DNA of 64,000 nt from Sulfurimicrobium sp. (GCA_030652035.1 JAUSBJ010000035.1:310001-374000), one strand, 5' to 3'; shown: positions 39,085 through 50,532, counted from the first letter of the stretch. Program-made: numbers and translations. The notes: generated by a model from the sequence alone, not told the origin.

Positions 39085-41781
39085 ATGTCAGGGTTCAGCA
39101 TCAAGAAAGTCCTGTTACTGCTATTTCTGCTCGGCAACGGCGCCGGACTGTTGATCTCCGGAATCGGTTACTGGAGCATGGAACAATCGCGCCAGAACAT
39201 CACCTGGATAGAAAAGAACAGCCTGCAGCAAATCAATCTGATGTCAAAGATCCACCAGGACCTGAACACCATGAGACTCTTGCAGGAAAGCCCGCCCAAA
39301 AGCCAGAACAAGGCTGAGCAACTGGCCTACCTGGCCGAAAAAACCGGGGAAAACCTGGCCGCACTCCGGCAGAACTGCCAATGCACCCGGAACCGCAGCA
39401 TCATGACCGGACTGCAGAACGCCTACGCCAAGCTGCTGGCCATGCAAAACGCCCTCCTGGCACAGGAGAAAGCGCCCCAAATGGGCACAACGGAACAAGC
39501 CCATGCGCAGGGCCGGTACTTGCATAAGCAGATAAACGCTCTGCTTGACGATGCCGCGCAGAACCTGATGTTGCGCACCAACGCGATCTACAAGGAAAGC
39601 ATGGACAACTACCACCGCAGCAAGCTGTTTTTGCTGCTTGCCGTGGTATGCGCCGGACTGTTTTTCAGCATAGCCACGTTTCTTTCCTGGCGCTTCGTGT
39701 CCAGCAGGGAAAAACTGGATGCCGAATTTGTTCGCGAGAAAAGAAAATACCAGGCGCTGTTTGAATCTTCCAACGACGCCATCCTGGTGCTGGATCAAAA
39801 TGGTTTCGTCAATTGCAATCCGGCGGCACTCAGCATGTTTCATCTCCCTTCTGTAGAGATCTTTCGCTCGCTCTCGCCCATGGACATCAGCGCGGCCCGG
39901 CAGGCCGGCGGCAAGCCCGCAGAGGATGAGATCCGGCACCGCATCAAATTGGCAAGCTTTGATCAGACCCAGCATTTTGAATGGCTGTTTCAGCGCCACA
40001 ACGGCGAAATTTTTCCGGCCAAAACCGTGATGGGCGCGATACAACTGGACAACGAGACGCTGATCCAGATCACCATCCACGACATCACCCAGCAAAAAAA
40101 TGACGAGCTGTCCCTGCGGCTTGCGGCAGCGGTGTTCGAAAACTCGCTCGACGGCATCATCATCACCGATGCAACAGGAAAAATCCTTACGGTAAACCGC
40201 ATGTTCAGCGCAGTTACGGGTTATGAACGCAAAGAAGTCCTGGGGCGGAACCCCAGCTTCCTCAAGTCTGGCAAGCAGGATGACGCTTTCTATCAAGCCT
40301 TCTGGCATTCCCTGAAAACCACCGGGCAGTGGCAGGGAGAAATCTGGAACAAGCGCAAAAATGGAGAGGTTTTTGCTGAATGGATGCAAATCTCCAGCGT
40401 CAAAAACGAGGATGGCGACACCCTGCACTACATCAGCGTGTTCAGCGACATTACCGAGCGCAAGCAGAGCGAAGATAAAATCATCCACCAGGCCTACCAC
40501 GACGCCCTCACCGACCTGCCCAACCGCGTGTTATTCAAGGACCGTCTGGAACAAGCCCTGGCGTTCGCTCAACGTCTCAAGCACCAGAACGTGGCCGTGC
40601 TGTTCATGGACCTCGACCGCTTCAAGTTCATCAATGACACCCTCGGCCACGACGCCGGCGACCAGTTGCTGCAGGAAGTGGCCGTGCGCCTGCACAACTG
40701 CGTGCGCGCAAGCGACACCGTCGCCCGCCTGGGTGGCGACGAGTTCACCATTCTGCTGCCCGAGGTGGATCACGCGGACGAGGCCATGCTGGTCGCAGCC
40801 AAGGTGCTGGCCGCCATGAAGCGCCCCTTCACGCTCTCTGGAAAAGAGTTGTTCGTCACCGTTAGCATTGGCATCAGCATGTACCCCAAGGATGGGGAGA
40901 ATGTCGACACCCTGATGAAAAATGCCGATGCCGCCATGTACCATGTCAAGGGACAGGGGCGCGCCGGCTTTCACTGCTACACCGACGATCTGTCGCTACA
41001 GACCATGCGCCGCCTTGAACTGCAAAACCAGCTCTACAACGCCCTGGATCGCAGCGAATTCGTGCTTCACTACCAGCCCCAGATGAATCTGGCCACTGGC
41101 GCCATTTACGGCGTCGAAGCCCTGATCCGCTGGCAACATCCGGCCCTCGGCCTGATCCCGCCGGCCGAATTCATCCCGCTAGCGGAAGAAACCGGCCTGA
41201 TTCAGCCGATTGGCGCGTGGGTACTCGAAGAAGCCTGCTGCCAGGGAAAAGCCTGGCTGGACATGGGGATCGAGCTACAGATCGCCGTCAATCTCTCGGC
41301 TCGCCAGTTTCAAAAGAAGGATCTGGCCGGGTTGGTGACCCGAACCCTGCATCTGTGCGGGCTGCCGCCCGAATTGCTGGAGCTGGAAATCACCGAAAGC
41401 GTGGCGATGGAGAACGCCGAGCTCACCATGCGCGCCATGCAATCCCTCACCCAGCTTGGCATCCAGACTGCCATTGACGATTTTGGCACGGGTTACTCCT
41501 CACTCAGCCAACTCAAGAAATTGCCGCTGCACACGCTGAAAATTGACCGGAGTTTCATCAAGGATCTAATGACAGACAGCGACGATTCCGCGATTGTGAC
41601 AGCCGTGATCACCATGGCCCACAGTCTGGGGCTTAAGATGATCGCCGAAGGGGTGGAAACTGCGGATCAACTGCAACGCCTGCGAGAACTGGGCTGCGAG
41701 CGCGCCCAGGGCCACCTGCTCGGGCGCCCGGTGGCGCCCCATGAAATTACCGAACTGATGCAAAACAAGAAAACAGTTTGA
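39085..41781 (+). CDS. membrane-anchored PAS-PAS-GGDEF-EAL protein
   Basis: 898 aa. TM1 is at residues 7-27, followed by a helical periplasmic domain with a CQC cysteine pair near 110, then TM2 at about 183-203. PAS1 begins near 220 ([15 protein letters not shown]) and PAS2 near 350 ([18 protein letters not shown]). The GGDEF motif is intact ([11 protein letters not shown], residue 550), with RASD five residues before it, a c-di-GMP inhibitory I-site. The EAL motif is intact ([14 protein letters not shown] at 678), with [13 protein letters not shown] and IAEGVET. It may therefore both make and break c-di-GMP, with the direction set by the PAS and periplasmic inputs. Last gene of the signalling block before grpE. 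Confidence 0.92.
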   Translation: MSGFSIKKVLLLLFLLGNGAGLLISGIGYWSMEQSRQNITWIEKNSLQQINLMSKIHQDLNTMRLLQESPPKSQNKAEQLAYLAEKTGENLAALRQNCQCTRNRSIMTGLQNAYAKLLAMQNALLAQEKAPQMGTTEQAHAQGRYLHKQINALLDDAAQNLMLRTNAIYKESMDNYHRSKLFLLLAVVCAGLFFSIATFLSWRFVSSREKLDAEFVREKRKYQALFESSNDAILVLDQNGFVNCNPAALSMFHLPSVEIFRSLSPMDISAARQAGGKPAEDEIRHRIKLASFDQTQHFEWLFQRHNGEIFPAKTVMGAIQLDNETLIQITIHDITQQKNDELSLRLAAAVFENSLDGIIITDATGKILTVNRMFSAVTGYERKEVLGRNPSFLKSGKQDDAFYQAFWHSLKTTGQWQGEIWNKRKNGEVFAEWMQISSVKNEDGDTLHYISVFSDITERKQSEDKIIHQAYHDALTDLPNRVLFKDRLEQALAFAQRLKHQNVAVLFMDLDRFKFINDTLGHDAGDQLLQEVAVRLHNCVRASDTVARLGGDEFTILLPEVDHADEAMLVAAKVLAAMKRPFTLSGKELFVTVSIGISMYPKDGENVDTLMKNADAAMYHVKGQGRAGFHCYTDDLSLQTMRRLELQNQLYNALDRSEFVLHYQPQMNLATGAIYGVEALIRWQHPALGLIPPAEFIPLAEETGLIQPIGAWVLEEACCQGKAWLDMGIELQIAVNLSARQFQKKDLAGLVTRTLHLCGLPPELLELEITESVAMENAELTMRAMQSLTQLGIQTAIDDFGTGYSSLSQLKKLPLHTLKIDRSFIKDLMTDSDDSAIVTAVITMAHSLGLKMIAEGVETADQLQRLRELGCERAQGHLLGRPVAPHEITELMQNKKTV

Positions 41782-41906
41782 ACAGCGGGGAATACGCCTG
41801 TCCTTAAGCAACAAATTTAACGCTCATGAAGATTCTGTCTTGCGGCATGTAAACCTGCAATTCCCATTCGATCAGCCTTTCACGGCCAAATTCTTTTACC
41901 CATATG

Positions 41907-41934
41907 CTTGAAATGGGAAAGTCCGTTCCCATAT
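41907..41934 (+). promoter_or_regulatory. sigma-32 (RpoH) type promoter of grpE
   Basis: CTTGAAA-N14-CCCATAT (preceded by T) against the E. coli heat-shock consensus CTTGAAA-N11-16-CCCCATNT. It ends 28 bases before the grpE start. Confidence 0.75.
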
Positions 41935-41962
41935 CGACCTCAGTTGATCAAGGAGCCCGTTG

Positions 41963-42511
41963 ATGCAAGATGAACAGAACACACCCGAACTGGAGCAGAA
42001 AGACGGCGTCACGCAAACCCCGGATGCCGCCAGTGCCATAGACACCATGCCAAGCATGGAAGAACTCCTGAAGCAAGCCGAGCTGGCCGCCCAGGAGCAC
42101 CACGATGCCTGGCTGCGCGCCAAGGCGGATGCCGACAACATCCGCAAGCGCGCGCAGAGCGACGTCGCCAATGCGCACAAATATGCCGTAGAAAGTTTTT
42201 CCAGCGAGCTGCTGGCAGTCAAGGACAGCCTCGAAGCCGCTCTGGCAGTCGAAACGGCCACGATCGAGAGCCTCAAGAGCGGCGTCGAGCTGACCCTGAA
42301 GCAACTGGTTTCCGCCTTTGAAAAATCCAGCATCGCAGAGCTCAATCCTGCCGGCGAGAAATTCGATCCGCACAAGCACCAGGCCATCAGCATGGTGGAC
42401 AGCGAAGCCGAGCCCAATACGGTGGTGACGGTATTGCAGAAAGGCTACCAGCTGCACGACCGCATCCTGCGCCCGGCGCTGGTGATGGTCGCAAAAGCCC
42501 GCGAAGCATAA
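41963..42511 (+). CDS. grpE: nucleotide exchange factor GrpE
   Basis: Releases ADP from DnaK. 182 aa from the ATG at 41963, with AGGAG 8 bases before it. The N-terminal region is a charged, disordered and then coiled-coil segment ([32 protein letters not shown]). The C-terminal beta domain has the conserved [18 protein letters not shown] and [22 protein letters not shown]. It begins the grpE-dnaK-dnaJ series and is preceded by a heat-shock promoter. Confidence 0.96.
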   Translation: MQDEQNTPELEQKDGVTQTPDAASAIDTMPSMEELLKQAELAAQEHHDAWLRAKADADNIRKRAQSDVANAHKYAVESFSSELLAVKDSLEAALAVETATIESLKSGVELTLKQLVSAFEKSSIAELNPAGEKFDPHKHQAISMVDSEAEPNTVVTVLQKGYQLHDRILRPALVMVAKAREA

Positions 42512-42524
42512 GCCATTCGAACCG

Positions 42525-42552
42525 CTTGAAAGCCGCGCACTCAACCCCACTT
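42525..42552 (+). promoter_or_regulatory. sigma-32 type promoter of dnaK
   Basis: CTTGAAA-N13-CCCCACTT, one base from CCCCATNT, in the 102-base grpE-dnaK spacer, about 60 bases before the dnaK start. It would give dnaK-dnaJ a second heat-shock promoter. Confidence 0.7.
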
Positions 42553-42613
42553 TAGCAGCAAGGGTTTTTTCAGACCCGCCTAATTTTATGAATTTTGCTT
42601 ACAAGGAATAATC

Positions 42614-44524
<1,911 letters not shown>

Positions 44525-44530
44525 GGGGAA

Positions 44531-44592
44531 ATGGGTAATGAGTGATGGGTGATGGGGGTTTTCCCCATTCCCCATTCCCCATTCCCCATCAC
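44531..44592. repeat. junction hairpin between dnaK and dnaJ
   Basis: The left part has ATGGGTAATGAGTGATGGG and GTGATGGGG. The right part is four copies of the unit CCCCATT (CCCCATC in the last), which pair with it imperfectly. GGTAATGAGTGATGGG is identical to the left arm of the ftsH-folP junction hairpin. It lies just after the dnaK stop and 5 bases before dnaJ. Confidence 0.65.
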
Positions 44593-44597
44593 AGCAA

Positions 44598-45728
44598 ATG
44601 TCAAAACGCGACTATTACGAAATCCTCGGCGTCAACCGCGACGCCTCGGATGAAGACCTCAAGAAAGCCTACCGCAAGCTGGCGATGAAATACCATCCGG
44701 ACCGCAATCCGGACAATCCCAAGGCGGAAGAGCACTTCAAGGAAGCCAAGGAAGCCTACGAGATTCTCTCGGACAGCGGCAAGCGCGGCGCTTACGACCA
44801 GTACGGCCACGCCGGGGTTGACCCGCAGGCCGGCATGGGTGGCGCCGGGGGCGCCGGCATGGGCGGATTTGCCGACGCCTTCGGCGACATCTTCGGCGAC
44901 ATCTTCGGCGGTGGCGGCGGGCGCGGCGGACGCTCCAACGTCTATCGCGGCGCGGACCTGCGCTACAACCTGGAAATCTCGCTGGAAGACGCCGCACGGG
45001 GCGCGGAAACCAAGATCCGCATCCCCACCATGGAAAAGTGCGACACCTGTAACGGGACCGGCGCCAAGCCCGGCACCCAGCCGACCACCTGCACCACCTG
45101 TGGTGGCCACGGTCAGGTACGCATGCAGCAGGGCTTCTTCTCGATCCAGCAGACCTGCCCGCGCTGTCACGGCAGCGGCAAAATGGTGCAAAGCCCCTGC
45201 GGCCCTTGCCAGGGTTCCGGGCGCGTCAAGCAGCACAAGACGCTGGTGGTCAAGATTCCATCCGGCGTGGACGAAGGCGATCGCATCCGCCTTTCCGGCG
45301 AAGGCGAGGATGGTGTCAACGGCGGCCCGCCGGGCGACCTCTACGTCGTCATCCAGATCAAGCCACACGGCGTGTTCCAGCGCGACCATGACGACCTGCA
45401 CTGCGAAATGCCGATCAGCTTCACCGTTGCAGCCCTGGGCGGGGAAATCGACATTCCCACCCTGGACGGCCACGCCAAGATCAAGATCCCCGCCGAGACC
45501 CAGAGCGGCAAGGTCTTCCGCCTGCGCGGCAAGGGCATCAAGGGCGTGCGCAGCCAGCACCACGGCGACCTGATGTGCCACGTCATCGTGGAAACGCCGG
45601 TCAGCCTGACCGAGCGACAAAAGGAATTGTTGCGTGAACTCGAAGCCCTCAATCTGGCCGACGGCGACCGCCACAACCCGCGTGCAAAATCGTGGATGGA
45701 CAAGGTCAAGGCGTTTTTTGGGCCGTAA
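44598..45728 (+). CDS. dnaJ: chaperone protein DnaJ (Hsp40)
   Basis: Stimulates DnaK ATPase and presents substrates. 376 aa. The J domain has [24 protein letters not shown] and HPD in [12 protein letters not shown] Gly/Phe-rich region follows ([28 protein letters not shown]). The zinc region has four CxxCxGxG repeats: [24 protein letters not shown] and CGPCQGSG. The C-terminal substrate domains end with [11 protein letters not shown] strong terminator follows. Confidence 0.98.
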   Translation: MSKRDYYEILGVNRDASDEDLKKAYRKLAMKYHPDRNPDNPKAEEHFKEAKEAYEILSDSGKRGAYDQYGHAGVDPQAGMGGAGGAGMGGFADAFGDIFGDIFGGGGGRGGRSNVYRGADLRYNLEISLEDAARGAETKIRIPTMEKCDTCNGTGAKPGTQPTTCTTCGGHGQVRMQQGFFSIQQTCPRCHGSGKMVQSPCGPCQGSGRVKQHKTLVVKIPSGVDEGDRIRLSGEGEDGVNGGPPGDLYVVIQIKPHGVFQRDHDDLHCEMPISFTVAALGGEIDIPTLDGHAKIKIPAETQSGKVFRLRGKGIKGVRSQHHGDLMCHVIVETPVSLTERQKELLRELEALNLADGDRHNPRAKSWMDKVKAFFGP

Positions 45729-45752
45729 ACCATTCTCAAACACAATCCACCC

Positions 45753-45787
45753 ATAAGCCGGTCACGCATGACCGGCTTATTTTTTAT
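45753..45787 (+). terminator. rho-independent terminator of the dnaK operon
   Basis: ATAAGCCGGTCA / TGACCGGCTTAT 12-bp perfect stem with loop CGCA, followed by TTTTTATT. Lies 24 bases after dnaJ. Confidence 0.93.
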
Positions 45788-45821
45788 TCTTTCCAAATCG
45801 CCTCAATGCCACGCAAAATAC

Positions 45822-45838
45822 GTGTAGCATAGTTGCAC
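45822..45838 (+). promoter_or_regulatory. imperfect inverted repeat upstream of vapB-like antitoxin
   Basis: GTGTAGC-ata-GTTGCAC, 5 of 7 positions symmetric, 16 bases before the antitoxin start. It may be the autoregulation operator usual for ribbon-helix-helix antitoxins. Weak by eye. Confidence 0.35.
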
Positions 45839-45854
45839 TTGGAGGGATGTCACT

Positions 45855-46100
45855 ATGAAACAAAATATAACGCTCGCGCTGGACCAGGAAATTCTCAAGG
45901 CGGCCCGAGTCTACGCCGCACAACAAGGAACCAGCATCAGCGCCCTTCTCGCAGAAAATTTGCGAGAGAAAGTAGAACAGCAACGCCACTACGAGCAATC
46001 CCGGCAGATTGCGCTAGCCCTGCTCGACCAGGCCTGGTCTCTCGGTGGCAGTGGAATCGGTGATCGCGAGACACTTCATGACCGCTCTGCGCTTCGTTGA
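45855..46100 (+). CDS. VapB-like antitoxin (ribbon-helix-helix type)
   Basis: 81 aa. The N-terminal MKQNITLALDQEILKAARVYAAQQGTSISALLAENLREKV has the beta-strand plus two-helix layout of CopG/DUF6364-type antitoxins. The C-terminal 35 residues would wrap the toxin. GGAGG precedes the ATG. It overlaps the PIN-domain gene by 23 bases, a typical antitoxin-first pair. Antitoxin function is inferred from fold and pairing. Confidence 0.82.
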   Translation: MKQNITLALDQEILKAARVYAAQQGTSISALLAENLREKVEQQRHYEQSRQIALALLDQAWSLGGSGIGDRETLHDRSALR

Positions 46101-46521
46101 CACAAACATTCTTCTCTATGCGCATGACCGCGATGCTGGCGAGAAGCATACGCTCGCCAGAAGAACCCTGATCGATCTGTGGAACGAAGAAAATGGCTGC
46201 CTGAGCGTTCAGGTGCTGCAGGAATTTTTCGTCAACGTAACCCGAAAAATACCCCAGCCACTGCCAACCGCTGTTGCGCGTGAAGTCATGCGCACCTATC
46301 TGCCATGGGTTCGGGTTTCAAGCGATGGCGAGATGGTGATTCGCGCTTCCGAAATCGCCGATGCCTGGCAAACCTCGTTCTGGGATGGAATGATCATCGC
46401 TGCGGCGGAGCGCTCCGGTGCTTCCGAGCTCTTGAGCGAGGACCTGCATAACGGACAGCGCATCGCCGGACTGATTGTGTTAAACCCGTTTGTGTCACCG
46501 GCCAAATCAAACCCGGCTTAG
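46078..46521 (+). CDS. VapC-like PIN-domain toxin (ribonuclease)
   Basis: 147 aa from the ATG at 46078 (MTALRFVDTNILLYAHD); the track start 11 codons earlier lies within the antitoxin frame overlap. PIN-domain acidic residues are visible: Asp in FVDTNILLY, Glu in VLQEFFVN, and Asp in SFWDGMIIAAA and SEDLHNG. Together they form the Mg-binding site of VapC nucleases, which usually cut tRNA or rRNA. Overlaps its antitoxin by 23 bases. The pair sits between the terminated dnaKJ unit and pilA. Confidence 0.87.
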   Translation: MTALRFVDTNILLYAHDRDAGEKHTLARRTLIDLWNEENGCLSVQVLQEFFVNVTRKIPQPLPTAVAREVMRTYLPWVRVSSDGEMVIRASEIADAWQTSFWDGMIIAAAERSGASELLSEDLHNGQRIAGLIVLNPFVSPAKSNPA

Positions 46522-46832
46522 TGCTCTACTTTGGTAAACCAAGGGCCTGCACCTTCGATATAGCATCACCCATGTGACGTTCAGCGTCACATCCTGACAT
46601 TATACAAAAGGCATATCCGGGCGTGGCCATAGCAACGTAGCGCCACAGCCATGTCATTAACGATTCGGCATTAATCCAATATTTGCTTATTGTTCAATGC
46701 ATTAAGACACATGATCCACGCAGGATTGAATAAACGGATCATGGCTGGCACGGACTGTGCTCAACATATTGCAAACACCTGAACCGTGTTTTCAAGTGAA
46801 CTGAACCCAAACCGAAACTGAGGAGAAACACC
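46522..46832. other. 311-base spacer between the toxin gene and pilA
   Basis: No gene seen. It contains a perfect 8-bp inverted repeat ATGTGACG-ttcag-CGTCACAT (46572-46592) after the toxin gene, without a T-run. It also contains the sigma-54-type promoter listed separately and an AT-rich stretch at 46680-46720 that could hold activator sites. Confidence 0.5.
46746..46761 (+). promoter_or_regulatory. sigma-54 (RpoN) type promoter of pilA
   Basis: TGGCACGGACTGTGCT against TGGCACG-N4-TTGCW: GG and GC are exactly 12 bases apart, with one mismatch in the -12 element. It lies about 72 bases before the pilA start. PilR/RpoN control of pilA is well known in Pseudomonas and others. Confidence 0.65.
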
Positions 46833-47234
46833 ATGAAAAAGGTACAACAAGGTTTTACCCTGATCGAACTGATGATCGTTGTTGCAATTATCGGCATTCT
46901 GGCTGCAGTGGCGATTCCTGCTTATCAGGACTACACTATTCGCGCCCGTGTTACTGAGGCCTTCTCATTAGCATCCTCTGCCAAAACTGCTGTTGCTGAA
47001 ACGTTCCAAAGCAACGGGTCATTTACTGTAGCCACATCCGGCTGGACTGTCCCTCCTGCGACGCCTAACGTAGCCAGCGTAGGCATGGCTGACACTGGCG
47101 TGATCACAATGGTTACGACTGCCGCTGCGGGTTCCGCCACCATCACCTTGACGCCATCTCTGGTTGTAGGCAACCCAGTTACTTGGGTTTGCTCGGGCAC
47201 CCCCGCAAAATATGTTCCTGCAAACTGCCGCTAA
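46833..47234 (+). CDS. pilA: type IV major pilin
   Basis: Structural subunit of type IV pili. 133 aa. The prepilin leader MKKVQQG is cut before F, then [26 protein letters not shown] is the conserved hydrophobic assembly helix with Glu5. The globular part is short and Thr/Ala/Val-rich. Cys pair [13 protein letters not shown] forms the usual C-terminal disulfide loop. AGGAG lies before the ATG. The processing enzyme PilD and the assembly proteins PilB and PilC are encoded 8-11 kb downstream. Confidence 0.96.
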   Translation: MKKVQQGFTLIELMIVVAIIGILAAVAIPAYQDYTIRARVTEAFSLASSAKTAVAETFQSNGSFTVATSGWTVPPATPNVASVGMADTGVITMVTTAAAGSATITLTPSLVVGNPVTWVCSGTPAKYVPANCR

Positions 47235-47277
47235 TTGAATAATTAATTAGATTTTAGGCCCCCCCCCTATTATCGTA

Positions 47278-47306
47278 ACGGCCACCTTCGGGTGGCCGTT
47301 TTTTTA
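47278..47306 (+). terminator. rho-independent terminator of pilA
   Basis: ACGGCCACC-ttcg-GGTGGCCGT followed by TTTTTTT. A run of nine C (47259-47267) lies just before it. Confidence 0.93.
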
Positions 47307-47362
47307 TCACGAACAAATTCAATGGCAGACTGCAAATAATGAGGGATTTTGGCGCTCACACT

Positions 47363-48262
47363 TTAGCCGCGCGGATGGTGAACCGCATGCAGCCGTTTCA
47401 ATCTTTCCCGCGCCACGTAGGTGTAAATCTGGGTGGTGGAAATATCGGAGTGCCCCAGCAGCATCTGCACCACTCTCAAATCGGCGCCGTGATTGAGCAA
47501 ATGGGTGGCGAAGGCATGGCGCAGGGTGTGCGGCGAGAGATCACCGGCCAAACCCGCCTGGGCGGCATAGCGTTTGACGAGATACCAGAATGCCTGGCGT
47601 GTCATGGCACCGCCACGCTGGGTCACGAATACCGCAGCGCAAGGGTGGCCAGCCAGCAAACCGGGGCGGGCCTCGGCCAGATAGCGCTGCAGCCAGTCCG
47701 CCGCTTCAGCCCCCAGCGGCACCAGACGCTCCTTGGAACCCTTGCCCATGACCCGCACCACACCCATCTCCAGGCTCAGCCCCTGCAGCGGCAAGGCCAC
47801 CAGTTCCGACACGCGCAATCCGGTGGCATAGAGTGTCTCCAGCATTGCCCGGTCGCGCAGCCCGAGAGATTCATCAACATTCGGCGCATTCAGCAAGGCT
47901 TCCACGTCCGCTTCGCTCAGGGACTTGGGCAGGGCACGCGGCAATTTGGGCATTTCGATCTGTAGCGTGGGATCGGCATGTATTCCTCCCTGCCGCAGCT
48001 GGTAACGGTAAAATCGGCGCAAACTGGACAGCAGACGGCTGCTCGTCGTCGCCTTGGCGTGCATAGCGAACTGATGCGAAAGGTAGGCGAGCAGATCGGC
48101 CTGGCCCGCCTCGAGCAGTTTCAGATGGCACTCGCGCTCAAGCCATGCGGCGAACTGGCTTAGATCGCGCCGGTAGCTTTCCAGCGTGTTGCGCGCCAAA
48201 CCCTCTTCGAGCCACAACGCATCGCAAAATTCATCCAGCAGTTCGGAGTTGGACATGCTCAT
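47363..48262 (-). CDS. xerD: site-specific tyrosine recombinase XerD
   Basis: Resolves chromosome dimers at dif with XerC. 299 aa. The N-terminal SAM-like core-binding domain (FCDALWLEEGLARNTLESYRRDL) is followed by the catalytic domain with ATGLRVSELVAL (Arg), HTLRHAFATHLL (His-x-x-Arg) and GHSDISTTQIYTYV (His and the Tyr nucleophile). All five active-site residues are seen. The start overlaps the 3' end of ogt by 32 bases, so the two are in one operon. No adjacent integrated element suggests an integrase role. Confidence 0.94.
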   Translation of the reverse strand: MSMSNSELLDEFCDALWLEEGLARNTLESYRRDLSQFAAWLERECHLKLLEAGQADLLAYLSHQFAMHAKATTSSRLLSSLRRFYRYQLRQGGIHADPTLQIEMPKLPRALPKSLSEADVEALLNAPNVDESLGLRDRAMLETLYATGLRVSELVALPLQGLSLEMGVVRVMGKGSKERLVPLGAEAADWLQRYLAEARPGLLAGHPCAAVFVTQRGGAMTRQAFWYLVKRYAAQAGLAGDLSPHTLRHAFATHLLNHGADLRVVQMLLGHSDISTTQIYTYVARERLKRLHAVHHPRG

Positions 48263-48713
48263 GCTCCAGCAACCAGCGTTTGATCTGCAGTGGGCTGCCT
48301 TCTGCGTGATTCATGAAACCGCCCAGGCCTGTTTTCGCCAGCACGCGGTGGCAGGGAATAATCACGGGAATGGGATTGGTGCCGCAGGCCTGGCCGACGG
48401 CGCGCGGGGCGGAACCAAGCTGGCTTGCCAGCGCGCCGTAACTTTCTGTCTGGCCCGAGGGAATTTCCAGCAACGCCTGCCACACCCTGTGCTGATAAGA
48501 CGTGCCCCTTGGCAGAAGCGGAAGGTCGAAGCGGAAAGCCGGGTCGGCGGCATAGGCTTGCAGTTGGGCGCAAACCTCACGCGCCAGGGGGGTTTGCGCG
48601 TGCAGCAGAGGCGTTTCTCCGGGCAGGAAATCGATCTGCGACAGGGCCTCGCCCTCCGTCACGACACCCAGCACGCCGAAAGGCATGGCCAGCCGTGCAT
48701 GGTAGGTTTTCAT
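48231..48713 (-). CDS. ogt: methylated-DNA-protein-cysteine methyltransferase
   Basis: Repairs O6-alkylguanine by transferring the alkyl group to its own Cys. 160 aa. NPIPVIIPCHRVL carries the acceptor Cys in PCHR. YGALASQLG, PRAVGQACGTNP and the C-terminal KRWLLEHE are family motifs. The single-domain form lacks an Ada regulatory part. It overlaps xerD downstream. Confidence 0.95.
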   Translation of the reverse strand: MKTYHARLAMPFGVLGVVTEGEALSQIDFLPGETPLLHAQTPLAREVCAQLQAYAADPAFRFDLPLLPRGTSYQHRVWQALLEIPSGQTESYGALASQLGSAPRAVGQACGTNPIPVIIPCHRVLAKTGLGGFMNHAEGSPLQIKRWLLEHEHVQLRTAG

Positions 48714-48822
48714 GGCTGCGGTTCCTGCATCGGTGCGAGTCTATAGACGGGAAACGCTAAAAAAGGGCGAAAAAAATAGCGCATCGCGCCATTCTAATGT
48801 ATTCGGATAGATTGTGCGGCAT

Positions 48823-48854
48823 CCCTGCTGCCCGGAACAGCCCGGGCAGCAGGG
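48823..48854 (-). terminator. strong hairpin after rplS
   Basis: CCCTGCTGCCCGG / CCGGGCAGCAGGG 13-bp perfect stem with a 6-base loop, 15 bases after the rplS stop. No T-run follows on the minus strand, so it may be a rho-assisted or RNA-stabilising 3' end. Confidence 0.55.
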
Positions 48855-48868
48855 AGACCCGCAGGGAA

Positions 48869-49246
48869 TTACTGCGCTGCCGCCTGCTTGCGGTTAGGCA
48901 GTTTTTCCTTGATACGTGCAGACTTGCCGGAGCGGTCACGCAGGTAGTAGAGCTTGGCGCGGCGGACATCGCCGCGGCGCTTCACTTCAATGCTTGCCAC
49001 CAGCGGGGAATAGGTCTGGAAAGTACGCTCAACGCCTTCACCGGAAGAAATCTTGCGCACGATGAAAGCGGAATTCAAGCCGCGATTGCGCTTGGCAATC
49101 ACCACGCCTTCATAGGCCTGCAGACGCTCGCGCGTGCCTTCCTTCACTTTGACCTGCACCACAACGGTGTCGCCGGGGGCAAAAGCGGGAATGGTTTTAC
49201 CCAGGCGGGCGATTTCTTCCTGTTCCAGTTGTTCGATGATATTCAT
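48869..49246 (-). CDS. rplS: 50S ribosomal protein L19
   Basis: Bridges the 30S and 50S subunits. 125 aa. [37 protein letters not shown] is the standard N-terminus. Then come [36 protein letters not shown] and the C-terminal [19 protein letters not shown]. Last gene of rpsP-rimM-trmD-rplS. Confidence 0.98.
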   Translation of the reverse strand: MNIIEQLEQEEIARLGKTIPAFAPGDTVVVQVKVKEGTRERLQAYEGVVIAKRNRGLNSAFIVRKISSGEGVERTFQTYSPLVASIEVKRRGDVRRAKLYYLRDRSGKSARIKEKLPNRKQAAAQ

Positions 49247-49258
49247 GTTTGCTTCCTT

Positions 49259-50026
49259 TTATTTTACGGCGTCTTGTTCCTGCTGATACTCCGTCAGCAG
49301 CCGAGACTCCTCTTTGGTCAACTGGCGCTTTGCCAGCATATCAGGGCGACGTTGCCAGGTGCGTCCAAGCGCCTGTTTCAGCCGCCACTTCTGTATCAGG
49401 GCGTGGTTTCCGGACATCAATACTTCCGGGACACGCTCGCCCTGATAAACCTCGGGCCGGGTATAGTGCGGAAAATCCAGCAGGCCATTCACAAACGAAT
49501 CCTGCTCGGCCGATTCCGCATCGCCCAGCACCCCCGGCAACTGCCGGATAATGCAATCCATCAGCACCATGGCGGGAAGCTCCCCCCCCGAAAGCACATA
49601 GTCGCCGATGGAAATTTCTTCATCCACCTGGCGTTGCAGGAGGCGTTCATCCACCCCCTCGTAACGCCCGGCCAATAAAATCAGTCCGCCCGTATCTACC
49701 AGATCCATCACCAGAGCATGATCGAGCAAGCGTCCTTGCGGCGAGAGATAAACCACCCGGGTTTGCTCCGCACCCGCCGCGCTTTGCGCCTGCCGTGCCG
49801 CAGTGATGGCCTGCTCCAGTGGCTCCGCCAGCATCACCATGCCCGGGCCGCCGCCGTAGGGCCGGTCATCCACCGTGCGGTAATTATTGCTGGTGAAATC
49901 GCGCGGATTCCACAGCCGCAACTGGTAGCTGGATTGCTCCTGCGCCCGCCGCGTGATGCCGCTCGCGGTGACAGCTTCAAACATCGGCGGGAACAGGGTG
50001 ACGACATCGAACTGGTAGGGTGTCAC
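49259..50026 (-). CDS. trmD: tRNA (guanine37-N1)-methyltransferase
   Basis: Methylates G37 next to the anticodon and prevents +1 frameshifting. I use the GTG at 50026 ([13 protein letters not shown]), which overlaps the rimM stop in a GTGA arrangement, giving 255 aa; the track start is a GTG five codons upstream. The SPOUT trefoil-knot motifs are [31 protein letters not shown] and [20 protein letters not shown]. Second-to-last gene of the rpsP operon. Confidence 0.96.
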   Translation of the reverse strand: MTPYQFDVVTLFPPMFEAVTASGITRRAQEQSSYQLRLWNPRDFTSNNYRTVDDRPYGGGPGMVMLAEPLEQAITAARQAQSAAGAEQTRVVYLSPQGRLLDHALVMDLVDTGGLILLAGRYEGVDERLLQRQVDEEISIGDYVLSGGELPAMVLMDCIIRQLPGVLGDAESAEQDSFVNGLLDFPHYTRPEVYQGERVPEVLMSGNHALIQKWRLKQALGRTWQRRPDMLAKRQLTKEESRLLTEYQQEQDAVK

Positions 50027-50532
50027 CAATCCAGGCCCCACTCCACCCGGATCGTGCCGGCAGCCAGATCCACATCCTGTATCACCTGAGGCACGAAAGG
50101 AATCAGTCTTTCGCGATCGCCCTGCACCACCAGCACGTCATTGGCACCGGTTTCCAGCAGTTCGCTGACCTTGCCCAGGGTCTGCTGCTCGGTGTTAAGC
50201 ACGCTCAAGCCGATCAGGTCAGACCAGTAATATTCGTTCTCCGCAGGCTCGGGCAGCGCATCGCGTGGCACCGCAATTTCGCAGCCGCGCAACGCGGCGG
50301 CGGCGTCCCGGTCATCGCAGCCGGCAAGGTGTACTACCAGCGATTTGCTATGCACCTCGGAATCCAGCACCTCGACCTCACGCCACTGGCCATTCTTGCC
50401 CAGCCACCATGAGGGGTAATCGAGCAGGCTATCCGTGTATTCGGTATGGGCGTGGATTTTGACCCAGCCGCGCACTCCGAACGGGACGCCGACGCCCCCC
50501 ATGACAACGAGGTGATCAGGTTGCAGCGCCAC
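50023..50532 (-). CDS. rimM: 16S rRNA processing protein RimM
   Basis: Assists 30S head assembly and binds S19. 169 aa. The N-terminal RimM domain has [17 protein letters not shown]; the C-terminal PRC-barrel has [14 protein letters not shown] and NDVLVV, ending in [23 protein letters not shown]. Standard position between rpsP and trmD, with translational overlap to trmD. Confidence 0.96.
   Translation of the reverse strand: MALQPDHLVVMGGVGVPFGVRGWVKIHAHTEYTDSLLDYPSWWLGKNGQWREVEVLDSEVHSKSLVVHLAGCDDRDAAAALRGCEIAVPRDALPEPAENEYYWSDLIGLSVLNTEQQTLGKVSELLETGANDVLVVQGDRERLIPFVPQVIQDVDLAAGTIRVEWGLDW

Noticed and set aside
39244-40500. 418-aa minus-strand ORF over the PAS-GGDEF-EAL gene
   Set aside because: Antisense to a gene with continuous recognisable domains.
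44601-45743. 380-aa minus-strand ORF over dnaJ
   Set aside because: Shadow of dnaJ; Ala/Val/Gly-rich with no motif.
46572-46592. Possible CRP/Vfr site TGTGA...TCACA upstream of pilA
   Set aside because: Spacing between half-sites is 9 rather than 6 bases; kept only as an unexplained inverted repeat.
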